Translations under genes and position numbers: made by a program | Part shown: positions 24,035 to 33,800 of the stretch, in pieces | Numbering within the stretch: position 1 is the stretch's first letter | How the letters are laid out: the number at the start of each line of letters is the position of its first letter | The notes under the pieces: model-generated | The model's input: only the letters and a program-made list of their open reading frames with translations | Told to the model about the DNA's origin: nothing | Database searches by the model: none | From: JAGVPT01 sp963717445 | GTDB taxonomy: Bacteria; Bacteroidota; Ignavibacteria; UBA10030; UBA8401 | Assembly: GCA_963717445.1 (NCBI GenBank) | Contig: OY970334.1 | Span: 2,356,001-2,420,000 of the forward strand | Direction: 5' to 3' | Length of the DNA: 64,000 bases

Positions 24035-26197
24035 TCAAAGCATTCCGCTTCGTTTTCTTATGAACCATTCGAATCCGAATAACGCAACAATAACCGAAAG
24101 GAGCGATGGAAGGTTCCATAATTCGAACTCGCTCACCGTAGATTCTTCTGTTGGTGCCATGGAAGGACGATGTTCGAGATCATCAATCAACCGGTCGCAT
24201 TGCGTTCCGTCGGCATACTCGCCGCCCGACACCGCGGCAAGCTGCTGGAGCAGGGCTTTGTTCAATTTTGTGTCTGCGAACTCAATCGATTGCTCGCCGA
24301 CGGAAAATCGCCCTTCAGATTTCCCGAGATCGGCCCCGCCGGATTTTGCCGTTGCAGTGAAAGAATACTCACCCTCGGGCAGGGCTTCAATCTGCCCTTC
24401 GTACCGGCCGTTCTCTGAAGGACGGAGGATTGTCTCGAAATGCTGCTGCGAAGATAGAGCCGTAGCCTCAACACGGATGTCGGCATCATCGACCGGCTGA
24501 TAGTTGGCGTTGTATGCCTGTCCGAGAAAGTCGACTGCTTCTCCCTGCGGGAAAATTTCTTTTGAGGGTTCAACCCGCAATTGCTTGTTGTCATCGCGTG
24601 TAACGAGCCATCGAATGACATTTGAAAGCCAGGGGTCGAAAAATTTTTCCGTTTCAGTGCTTGCGCCTGCGAGCAATTTCCATCGCCAGATACCGTATCC
24701 CAACACTGCAAATGATTTCATCCGCATAACGCTTCGCGCGACCAGAAGCGGGTTATCGATTGCCACGCCTTGAACCTTTGTTGTTGCGAGAACAAGCGCT
24801 TCTGGTTTTGCTTTAAATGTTGCAAGCGAAGAAAAAATCGGCGGAAGTTTGTTCCAATCAAACGAAGAATTTTCATCCGATTGAATAAGAACGTGATATT
24901 GTTGTTGAGGTGGTATGCTGGGAAACACCAGCTGTTCATCAACATTGTCGGACAACGTCGTGAACGGCAGAATCGAACCAAGCTCTCTCAGCTTATGAAA
25001 ATCCAAAGTGCGACTGATGATGAACAAGAGCGGCAATCCACGCGTTGTCACAGTTTTTGAAACAAGCTGCGTCGCGAGCGGAGAAGTTGCCTCTGTCGGA
25101 AAACCGATGAGGATGATGCACTCCGCGGACGCTAATCCTGCAAATTGAGTCAGCGGTTGGTCAGCGAATTGACCGCCGGGTTGCTGGACAGCGATGGAAG
25201 ATTGAATGTTAGGGTCGGCATGTAAGCATTGCATAACGGCGGAAACATCGGCACTTGGCGCACCGGCAATGACGGCAACGCGCATTTTATTTTTCAGAAT
25301 CTTTACGAACACTGATTTTGCATTATTGTTTTTTGTTACCTCACCTTCCAGTGGGGAAACGCTCACGGTAATTTTTTTTACCCCGTCCGTCGTGGGTGTA
25401 AAAGTAAAGTGGACCGGATATTCAGCGGTACGACTTGAGATCGAAGGCGGAAGGACAATTCCATGCTGGTCGAGTTGTTTTCCATCTTCCAGCAAATTGA
25501 CCGACAAGTTCCTGTTCTCGAATCCCGATACTTTGACGGTTGCATCGATCGGCACTGCGGAATGAACATACGCGACGGAGTTTGTGAGCAGTTTCTGAAC
25601 GGCAATATCTTTTTGCTCCAGAGAATCGCCGATGCCTGCACAGAAAATTGGGGCCGCGACTTTTCCTGCTTCGTCCAGAGGATTTTCTCCCGTATTGTAA
25701 TTACCGTCGCTCAGGAGGAGCACTGCTTTCAACTGCGGAAGGGACATGGTGTTGAGCGAACGGAGTGCTGACGCGATGTCTGTTGTCGTTCCGTTGAGAC
25801 GAAGAGAGTCTTGGTTGATCCCATGGAGCGACGGCGAAAATGTAAACAGCTCCACATGGGCTGTTGATGATAACCGCTCCAATGTTTTGCCCCCAATGAT
25901 TGAGCGGAGCAATTGTTCTCTGCTGCCTGCGCCGTCCGTGATGGACATGCTCAGGGAATTGTCAACAAGCACTGCAACCGTAGGTTGCAGCATTGACCGG
26001 CGCGTGAGCTTGAAAATCGGCTCACAGAGAGCAAAAATCAAGAGCGCGAGGGCAAGGCCGCGGAGAACGCTCAAAAGGTAACGCTTGGAAGGAGAAACCG
26101 GTGGGACTGTGTTACGGTAGACAAAGAAAGAAACCGCGACACCGGAAGCGGCCGCGATGAAAAAGACATACCACGGAATTTGAAAAGAGAGGGACAA
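24035..26197 (-). CDS. Membrane-anchored von Willebrand factor A protein
   Basis: 720 residues. Two N-terminal membrane helices (about 8-27 and 40-60) precede a VWA domain with the MIDAS start DNSLS (79-83) and a LLLSDGNYNTG block. Middle regions look Ig- or GATase-like, and a last hydrophobic segment with IRKRSGML closes the protein. The layout resembles aerotolerance-type or BatA/YfbK-like VWA membrane proteins that pair with MoxR ATPases. Its start lies 10 bp after the subtilase stop, and a MoxR gene heads the same strand run. Confidence 0.87.
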   Translation of the reverse strand: MSLSFQIPWYVFFIAAASGVAVSFFVYRNTVPPVSPSKRYLLSVLRGLALALLIFALCEPIFKLTRRSMLQPTVAVLVDNSLSMSITDGAGSREQLLRSIIGGKTLERLSSTAHVELFTFSPSLHGINQDSLRLNGTTTDIASALRSLNTMSLPQLKAVLLLSDGNYNTGENPLDEAGKVAAPIFCAGIGDSLEQKDIAVQKLLTNSVAYVHSAVPIDATVKVSGFENRNLSVNLLEDGKQLDQHGIVLPPSISSRTAEYPVHFTFTPTTDGVKKITVSVSPLEGEVTKNNNAKSVFVKILKNKMRVAVIAGAPSADVSAVMQCLHADPNIQSSIAVQQPGGQFADQPLTQFAGLASAECIILIGFPTEATSPLATQLVSKTVTTRGLPLLFIISRTLDFHKLRELGSILPFTTLSDNVDEQLVFPSIPPQQQYHVLIQSDENSSFDWNKLPPIFSSLATFKAKPEALVLATTKVQGVAIDNPLLVARSVMRMKSFAVLGYGIWRWKLLAGASTETEKFFDPWLSNVIRWLVTRDDNKQLRVEPSKEIFPQGEAVDFLGQAYNANYQPVDDADIRVEATALSSQQHFETILRPSENGRYEGQIEALPEGEYSFTATAKSGGADLGKSEGRFSVGEQSIEFADTKLNKALLQQLAAVSGGEYADGTQCDRLIDDLEHRPSMAPTEESTVSEFELWNLPSLLSVIVALFGFEWFIRKRSGML

Positions 26198-26207
26198 TGA
26201 GTTTACG

Positions 26208-28301
26208 CTATTTCAGCAACACAAGTTTTTTTACGGCGCTGTACGCCCCGGATTTCAAGCGGTAAATATAGACGCCGCTAGCGAGACCCGATCCATCAAA
26301 ATTTATCGGAGGCTTTAAGCCCGCCGTCTGGTACTCGTTAACTAAAGTAGCCACTTCCCGGCCCAGCACATCATACACCTTCAATGTAGTGAAATTTGAG
26401 CTTTCCAAATAGTACTGGATTGACGTCGAGAGGTTGAACGGGTTTGGAAAATTTTGGTACAACTCGAACGTGGAAGGAAGGGGCGTAATATTCACGTTTG
26501 ATAATCCGTAGTCGAAGTCGAACAAATTGTTCGGCGCGCCGTACGGCGTCGTGTACAGTTTATCGGTTGTGTCGGCTGCAGAAACATAAAATTTTATTTT
26601 CAGTCCTGCGGTCTGTTTCGGAATGGTCCCGGTGTAGCTGCCGGAATTCGTTGAGGAATCGATAATATCGGTTAATATCATCGGTAGTGCAGTAAACGTC
26701 GCTCCGGCATCCGTAGAGTAAAATAATTTGACCGATTCTTTTTTGACGAGTGCATTTGAAGCAGCGCAGACAACAACGTTTGTACTGCCGTCTCCTTCGA
26801 GCATGATCTCGGGGTCGGTGCTTAACGCAAGACCATTGTAAAGTAACGCCTTGTACGCGTCGATAACACCCCAACCGATAGAGTCATTCGGCGATGATGC
26901 ATTGCTTGCTGTGTTACGCAATGCATCCCGCACCTGAATCGGCGTCAACTCGGGATGGGCGGACAATATCAGTGCTGCCGCACCGGCGACGAGCGGCGTT
27001 GAAAGAGACGTTCCCTGAAAACCCGTAGTGTATGAAAGAGGGGGGGGCGGATTACAATAATCACCCACACCGTCGGCAACAACATCGGGCTTCGTCCTTC
27101 CATCGGCTGTAGGGCCGACCGAACTGAAACTTGCGTACACACCCGAAATATTTACCGCACCAACCGAAATAATGCTGTCTGCATCGGCAGGGGACGTCAT
27201 GATGTGCCAGCTTGTTTCCCCTTCGTTCCCCATGGCGCTGCAAACGACCACACCCAGGCGTGCTGCGATCACGGCAGCTTTAGTGGTTGTTGCAGTGCGC
27301 CCGTTCATATCGGAGGGAGTATAGCTGTGCTGGAGAACTCCGTTTGCATCTGTCGAGTCGAAGATACTGTAGCCGAGCGAGCTGCTCACCACGTCTGCAC
27401 CGTTTTGTTCCTCCCATTCAATTCCGGCAACCCAGTTATCTTCTTCGATATTTGTCTCTGTCGGTACATATTCTGTCTTTGCAAGAATAAAGCTTGATTC
27501 GAAAGCCGGGCTTACCAATTCCCCCTCTTTATATCCACCGACAAGTGATAGTGTCAGCGTTCCGTGTTGATCCTGATCGGAAGCGTCGATCGGCGTTCCG
27601 GTAGCCTGGTTTGCGGTGACCGAGTCGTGTTGAATGAAATCATATTCTTTGATAATGTCCATATTCATTTCCGATTCGGTGACTCTCCAACGGAATCCGG
27701 AATCCAACATTCCGACAAGAATTCCTCGTCCCGTGATTCGGAGATTATGAATATTGATCACGTCGATTTGATTCTCCTGATCGAACGAGGGGCCGTAGTC
27801 GTGAAGGTTTTGGGTTGACAAAGCTGAGCTTTTTTTTAGGGGAAGAGCTTGCAGGGGCAATTCTTTTCGAACAAATGTCCGAACAAGTTCGACGTGATCG
27901 ACAAATGGCAGCGTAGCGATACGGGCCTCCTGCTCATTTGTTAACATTGCCGTCACTGCGTTGAACCATCGCGACGTATTGATGATCGGAATACCGATAG
28001 AGGTGAGCTGCTCGATGTACGATTGAGAAACAGGAAGATCCTCGGGTGAGACAAGTTGGCCGGGCGGAAGCACTTTTGCCCGCCGCTTCAAGGCGCGCTC
28101 GGTAATTCCGGTGGCCTGGGAGATTTCGCTAATCGTTCCGTTTTTTCCAAGGGTGTGAAGAATCGTCTCGTCCTTATCGCGGAAGTAAATCCAGCACTTA
28201 CGCGATTGCTCCTGTGGAAAGACAATAGAGGCCGTAAAAAAAAGGAGAGCAAAAACTTTTTGCTTTTTAAAAATCACGGGATCTTTCTGTGTAACGTTCA
28301 C
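26208..28301 (-). CDS. Subtilisin-family (S8) protease with type IX sorting domain
   Basis: 697 residues. An N-terminal signal (ALLFFTASIVFPQ) and a pro-region precede an S8 catalytic domain with Asp200 (GMLDSGF), His246 (DQHGT), oxyanion Asn359 (AMGNEG) and Ser432 (GTSLSTP). A beta-rich region follows. The last 85 or so residues are a T9SS type A sorting domain (YQNFPNPFN, LKVYDVLGREVATLVN, GVYIYRLKSG). It is therefore expected outside the cell or on the surface. It sits between moxR-type and VWA genes with gaps of 62 and 10 bp, an unusual partner set. Confidence 0.93.
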   Translation of the reverse strand: MNVTQKDPVIFKKQKVFALLFFTASIVFPQEQSRKCWIYFRDKDETILHTLGKNGTISEISQATGITERALKRRAKVLPPGQLVSPEDLPVSQSYIEQLTSIGIPIINTSRWFNAVTAMLTNEQEARIATLPFVDHVELVRTFVRKELPLQALPLKKSSALSTQNLHDYGPSFDQENQIDVINIHNLRITGRGILVGMLDSGFRWRVTESEMNMDIIKEYDFIQHDSVTANQATGTPIDASDQDQHGTLTLSLVGGYKEGELVSPAFESSFILAKTEYVPTETNIEEDNWVAGIEWEEQNGADVVSSSLGYSIFDSTDANGVLQHSYTPSDMNGRTATTTKAAVIAARLGVVVCSAMGNEGETSWHIMTSPADADSIISVGAVNISGVYASFSSVGPTADGRTKPDVVADGVGDYCNPPPPLSYTTGFQGTSLSTPLVAGAAALILSAHPELTPIQVRDALRNTASNASSPNDSIGWGVIDAYKALLYNGLALSTDPEIMLEGDGSTNVVVCAASNALVKKESVKLFYSTDAGATFTALPMILTDIIDSSTNSGSYTGTIPKQTAGLKIKFYVSAADTTDKLYTTPYGAPNNLFDFDYGLSNVNITPLPSTFELYQNFPNPFNLSTSIQYYLESSNFTTLKVYDVLGREVATLVNEYQTAGLKPPINFDGSGLASGVYIYRLKSGAYSAVKKLVLLK

Positions 28302-28363
28302 AAGCTGGAAATTCGGTGTTGCCGCCGAAAATCCGCTTCACCAGCAAGAACGACAAAAGTCGG

Positions 28364-29386
28364 TTATACGTTCGTGAGCAATTTTTCTACGATAGAGACG
28401 GCTGTTATTCCATCTGCTTCTGCGTTGAAATTAGGAATAATGCGATGCCGCAGCACCGGTACCGCCATCTCGCGAACATCATCGATATCCGGATTGTACC
28501 GACCGGAAAGAATTGCTCGAGTCTTCGCTCCTAAAATCAAATATTGCGAAGCTCTCGGACCCGCGCCCCATGTCAGCCAATCTCTTATAAATTTAGGCGA
28601 GTGCTCGTCCTTTGGACGTGTCTGTGCTACGAGCTGCACAGCGAAGCGCACCACTGCGTCGGCTGCCGGAACACGCCGTATCAATTCTTGATATATAATA
28701 ATTTCTTTTGCACCGAGCACGCGGCGAAGTGCAGGTGCGTACGGGCTTGTGGTGGATTTGACGATGTCAATCTCCTCGTCGAAGGAAGGGTACTGCAGCC
28801 ACAGATTGAACATAAAACGGTCGAGCTGCGCTTCCGGGAGCGGATAGGTTCCTTCCTGTTCGATCGGGTTTTGTGTCGCAAGGACAAAGAAAGGTTCGTC
28901 GAGGGTGTACGTCTGGCCGGCGGCAGTTACCTTGTGCTCCTGCATCGCCTCCAGCAATGCCGCCTGTGTTTTCGGCGGTGTCCGGTTGATTTCATCCGCA
29001 AGGATAATGTTGCCGAAGATCGGGCCCCGCACAAACTTAAACGACTTCTGCCCGGTTGAAATATTTTCTTCAATAATTTCCGTGCCGCTGATATCGCTCG
29101 GCATCAAATCTGGGGTAAATTGGATGCGGCTGAATTTTAAGTCGAGGACATCGGCAAGCGTTTTAATAAGCAGCGTTTTTGCCAGTCCCGGGACACCGAT
29201 AAGAAGGCAATGCCCGCGGGCGAGGAAGGAGACGATGAGCTGCTCGATGATGTCGTTCTGCCCGATAATGACTTTCGCAATTTCTTTTTTAATTGATTGA
29301 TAGGCCGCCGTTAACTCCCGTGCGGCTTCGACATCGTCAGTTTTTTTCTCAGGGGAAATAGTCGTCAATCTGTTCGGCACTTTCAT
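28364..29386 (-). CDS. MoxR-family AAA+ ATPase
   Basis: 340 residues. Walker A GVPGLAKT, Walker B ILADEINRTPPKTQAALLEAMQE, sensor 1 ATQNPIEQEGTYPLPEAQLDRF and a C-terminal lid with WGAGPRASQYLI. MoxR proteins act as chaperone-like ATPases for VWA-domain partners. The VWA gene two positions downstream (24035-26197) is the natural partner, although the DUF58 gene that usually lies between is absent and an S8 protease takes its place. Confidence 0.94.
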   Translation of the reverse strand: MKVPNRLTTISPEKKTDDVEAARELTAAYQSIKKEIAKVIIGQNDIIEQLIVSFLARGHCLLIGVPGLAKTLLIKTLADVLDLKFSRIQFTPDLMPSDISGTEIIEENISTGQKSFKFVRGPIFGNIILADEINRTPPKTQAALLEAMQEHKVTAAGQTYTLDEPFFVLATQNPIEQEGTYPLPEAQLDRFMFNLWLQYPSFDEEIDIVKSTTSPYAPALRRVLGAKEIIIYQELIRRVPAADAVVRFAVQLVAQTRPKDEHSPKFIRDWLTWGAGPRASQYLILGAKTRAILSGRYNPDIDDVREMAVPVLRHRIIPNFNAEADGITAVSIVEKLLTNV

Positions 29387-29475
29387 TTAATGGGACGGAT
29401 AAATAGTGCTTGTAATTAGCTGAAAGTTGGGAAAAGAATCAAGGGAAGAAAAAACGGGTAATGGGAGTTTGAGTA

Positions 29476-29555
29476 GATGTCGGACACCTTGCTGATTTGT
29501 CCTACCAAATATTTCTACATATCGCGATTTTCTCGACAGGGTGTCCGACACCTTG
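29476..29555. repeat. Dispersed inverted-repeat element, diverged copy D
   Basis: Flanks TGTCGGACACCTT (from 29479) and GGTGTCCGACACCTT (29540-29554) face each other around a core containing CCTACCAAATATTTC and CGCGATTTT, which match the cores of copies A-C. The outer TAGTG ends are missing. It fills the gap between the MoxR gene and the GT2 gene. Confidence 0.65.
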
Positions 29556-29607
29556 TAGAATCACGGATGGAAAGTTATCTCAAAAATCCAAAACCAAAAC
29601 GTGTGAG

Positions 29608-30885
29608 CTATTTTTTTATGTCCGTTGCTGTAACATCAAACCGCACGGTTTTTTCCCAAAACCGTGTATCTTTCTTGACGTATTCAGTGTACGCCGCCTT
29701 CAACACGATATAAATCCATAATTGACAGTAGGTGAAATACATAAGGACAAGCAGGACAATTTTCCCGAGGCCGTCTTCGTTGTCATACGAAATGGCAAGC
29801 ATGATTTCAACAAGGAACAGGATAAACGCCATGACCCAGACAACTGTATACGGGCCCGGAAGTGAAATAGCGACCAGGTTCAATCCGCTGAGGATGAAGA
29901 GGAAATCGGAGATCAGGATTGCCGCGAAAAATATATAGTAGAGCGCAAGCGTGTACAAAAGATCGAACGCGAGCCGTTTATTTTTGAAGTTAGGGATATG
30001 TTTCAAGAACTTCGAAACGACATAATTGTTGCCGCGGACCCACCGCATCCGCTGTTTAATCCAGACCCTCCATTCCTGCGGTTCCTGTTCGTACGTAACC
30101 GCGTACGGGATATATTTGATTTTGTAACCTGCTTCGTAGATGCGGATGCTTAATTCGGAATCCTCCGTGAGTGCCTCTTCGTCCCAGCCGCCGAGCTGGC
30201 GAATGAGCGATGTCCACATAACAAAATTTGTTCCCGGCAGCGTCGCTATGCCGTGCATCTGCCAGCGTCCGGCCTGCAGCATTGATTGAAAGCTTAGTGT
30301 TTCGACGTTGATAAACCGCGTCAGGAGATTGCGATTTTTATTGACGGTCCGGAACTTTCCAATCACTCCGCCAAGATCCTTATGGAGCAGAAGCTGTGCG
30401 ACCAAGTATCGCAAGGAATTCCGGTCGGGAGTATTGTCGGCGTCGTAGATAGCAATAACATCCGATGTTGCACACTTCACACCAAGGTTCAACGCGCGCG
30501 ATTTTCCCTTGCCGCCCTCTCCTTTCGGAATGTCGAATAACTCCACCCTTCTATCGCGCCTCGCATATTCGCTGATGATCTCTTTTGTTGAATCGGTCGA
30601 TCCGTCGTTGATCACAACGACGTGCAATTTATCTTTCGGATAGTCCAGTTGCAGCATTGATGCTATCGTTGCCCCGATAACTTTTTCTTCATTGTGAGCG
30701 GGGATGAGAATTGCGCATGTCGGAAAATCGAACGTTCGGCCCTCGATATCACCCCGCTCTTTCATCGAGCTGACATAATTGATGAACCCGTACACCGTCA
30801 GCACAAATTGGTATGCAATCATGAACCAAATGAGAATGACGGCGATGACGAAAAGGAAGCTCAGGTCGACTTCTAACACGGTCAT
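29608..30885 (-). CDS. Membrane family 2 glycosyltransferase (exopolysaccharide synthase-like)
   Basis: 425 residues. A membrane helix at about 8-38 leads to a GT-A domain with NDGSTD (93-98), DAD (148-150), TED (240-242) and QRMRW (278-282). Four C-terminal helices follow. The pattern is that of processive synthases such as PgaC, HasA or BcsA. It is the last gene of a three-gene operon: the 1317-residue deacetylase/hydrolase-like gene ends 2 bp upstream. No PilZ domain is visible, so cyclic-di-GMP control is not indicated in this subunit. The polymer is unknown. Confidence 0.9.
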   Translation of the reverse strand: MTVLEVDLSFLFVIAVILIWFMIAYQFVLTVYGFINYVSSMKERGDIEGRTFDFPTCAILIPAHNEEKVIGATIASMLQLDYPKDKLHVVVINDGSTDSTKEIISEYARRDRRVELFDIPKGEGGKGKSRALNLGVKCATSDVIAIYDADNTPDRNSLRYLVAQLLLHKDLGGVIGKFRTVNKNRNLLTRFINVETLSFQSMLQAGRWQMHGIATLPGTNFVMWTSLIRQLGGWDEEALTEDSELSIRIYEAGYKIKYIPYAVTYEQEPQEWRVWIKQRMRWVRGNNYVVSKFLKHIPNFKNKRLAFDLLYTLALYYIFFAAILISDFLFILSGLNLVAISLPGPYTVVWVMAFILFLVEIMLAISYDNEDGLGKIVLLVLMYFTYCQLWIYIVLKAAYTEYVKKDTRFWEKTVRFDVTATDIKK

Positions 30886-30887
30886 GC

Positions 30888-33800
30888 TTACGATACCTTT
30901 CTTGGTGCGTAATTGCGTTTAACGACTTTGAGCGCAACGTACATCAAAAAAAGAGAAGTGACCGCAAGGAAACCGAAGATCGCAATTGCCGTGGTCGACC
31001 AGAGGCTCGTGACGTTCACACCGAATGAAAATTGGTTCCCCGCGACAAGCTCAACATAATGTCTGCCCGTGGGGAGAAAAATGCTGAAACAGTCATTTCC
31101 CCTCATCACGGTAAAAGGATATTCTTCATGGTCGACTCTGACTGACGAGGGGGCGACATTGAACGAAGCAAGCGCGCGGGTGTTTGATTCGTATTCGAAA
31201 TTGATGGTGCGCAGCCCGCGTGTTACCGAAAGCAAATTGCCGGCGATCGACATAATCTTGGCCTGGAGCTCATGGGTGGAAAACGTGTTGACGGCCTCCC
31301 GGTTGAGCGTGATTTGATGCTTGCCGGCAGGAATGATGAATAAATTTTCCCTGAACGGGGAGAGGGGTACATTATCCACATTGATTTCGGAAATTACCTT
31401 CGGCATTTTGCAAACGAACGAATAGGGGGAATTCAACTGATACCCGTTGCCCGAGTAGCGGTAGCTGACATTCGCCGCAAGAGCGTTCGAAAGAAAACTC
31501 ATATCCTGCGGATTGACGCTCGACTCCGAATAAATTGTGAACCGCGGCGCTGCGAGCGCGGCAGCGTTGACAAGATAAAAACTTTCTGTTCCGGTTTGGA
31601 TCAATGTCGGAAAGGGGGTGATCGCGTCTTTTTTCCGGAAGTTTACAATATTGAGGTCAAGCGCAAACTTGGTGCTGTCCCCAAGGATCTTCATATATCG
31701 TTTTCCGATCTCGATATACCGTCCCGGGTCGGTCGACCAGAGATTTTCCGGGTCTTCTACTTGCAGGACAAATTGATATTTTTTTTGCAGCCCGATAATT
31801 TGATTCATATCGACGCCGAGATATTCGCGCAGCTCGGGCGAGCCATAGGCGTCCATTGCCGTTACGACGATCTGAAACCCAGGTTTCGTCTTCGCAATTT
31901 CCGTGAACGACGAAAGAAACGTTTCGTACGCCTGCGTCAACTGGCTTACTCTATAATCGATGACGGCATTCATGACAAACGGATTCGTTTTCCAGTACAC
32001 CGGCGATTGCGGGCTGAAAATCGAGTCAAGGTCAAATCCATATCGTTTCTTTACTTCTTTTCGTGCCGAAGGATGCATCGGTGCAAAGATTTCGGGATTC
32101 TCGAACCCTTTGCCTGCTTCAAAGTACAGCTCTGCGAGATTTACACCGTCCCAATCGTAATCGTTGAGGATTTTTGTATACTCTTGCGACATGACGGCCA
32201 GACAACTGTCATCTTCCAGCGCAACGGCATATCTCCACATCGGCGGAATGTCTTCCCCCTTATAATTTTTCTCCCGCCACCAGGGATGCTCGTCCCAGAA
32301 TTTCTTACTCACCTGGGGCGGCTCGAACCATGCGTACACCAATATTCCGTTAGCGTGCGCTAGGGAGATAAGCCTTGTGTAATCGTACGTGTATTTCGGG
32401 AATTGATTCCATCCGGCAACGTGGACGACACGAATGCCTTCATTCACCCATTGCTTGATGAGCGATTCGATGCTGTACGTTTTCCGGTAGCCGGGGTCGA
32501 AATACATTTCCAAATTTTCGCGCCGCACGATCGGTCGGAGATGGAAGTATTTTCTTATATATTCCAGGGCGAACGGGTACTGACTGTACCCGTGTTGTGA
32601 GTATGAATCGAAGGATGAATTGAAATAGATCATTTTCCCCTTGCCGAGTTTTTTCCCGATAACCATCGGTGTTTCCGTTACATCGTCGACGCAGAAAACT
32701 TCGTCCACACCGTCCGTTTCAAACTTGCTGACAAGCTCGGGGTAACGCCATGCGATTCGCTCCTCGGGAAAATAACGGTCGCGAATTTTTCCGACACGAA
32801 TGCGAGTTTGCGTAAAACTAATGCCGAGTTCTTCGGAAAGGTCATTCTTTGTGTCGGTGATGATATTCCCGCCGCTTTGGACAAAGTCCTTGATGATATC
32901 GTAATCTGTCTGCTTCAGCGAATCGATAAATGCGTACGGAGCAATGAGCAGGTTGTAACGCGACAGATCCAGCCGCTGTCCGATGAAAAATGTATCGACC
33001 TGCACGTTCACATTCCGAAGCAATGCTGCCAGCGACGACTGGTCGTGAAAAGCTGCCCCCTTCACGTGGTGATTCCACAGGATAGCCGCGCGAATGTCGT
33101 TCCAGACCTCGTCTTTGGTGAAGACATTCTCGTACAATTTTTCGACATTGTACTCCGTTTTCTGAATGAATGAGAGGGGCCGGTCACGAAATTCCGTCGG
33201 CTCAGCTTTGTATAGTTCACCGGGCTCCAGCTCGATAGACTTCGTGATCGGTCCTTTTAACCGCTTCTCGGAAATCGTTTTACTTTTGAGCTCTCCGTTA
33301 CGGTCGAAGTAGGATTCATACAAATATTGGTCGTCAAGATGAAGGGTGTAGTTCTGGCTCCCCGTGAGAATAATTTTGTCTTTTGTTTTTACCCAATTTT
33401 TTTGTTCACGTAAATCGATGTAGGTATAACCGAGTTTTTGAATTCCATCCACCAATTGTTTCAATAAGTCGAGGTCTAAAAACGGATGAAAAAATACCGA
33501 TGCGAATCCGTCGCGAACATACAAGTTCGTCTTTGCATTCTTAATAATGTTTTGAACGTATGCTTCACTTTCTGCTTTGTTCGGATTGAGCGGAACATAT
33601 CCGAGGTTTTCCGGGTAAATTTTTTGTCCGAAGAGATCCTTGTTGATGATATACGGAAAATACTGGCTATAGTCGGCGTCCTCGATGGATAAGCGCTGCT
33701 CCATCGCGGAGCTGAAATACTTTGCAATCGTGTTATAGAATGTAAAGGATGCGGTATAGTGAGGCGTTTCCCAGATAAGGGGCGATAGACCGTTTTTAAA

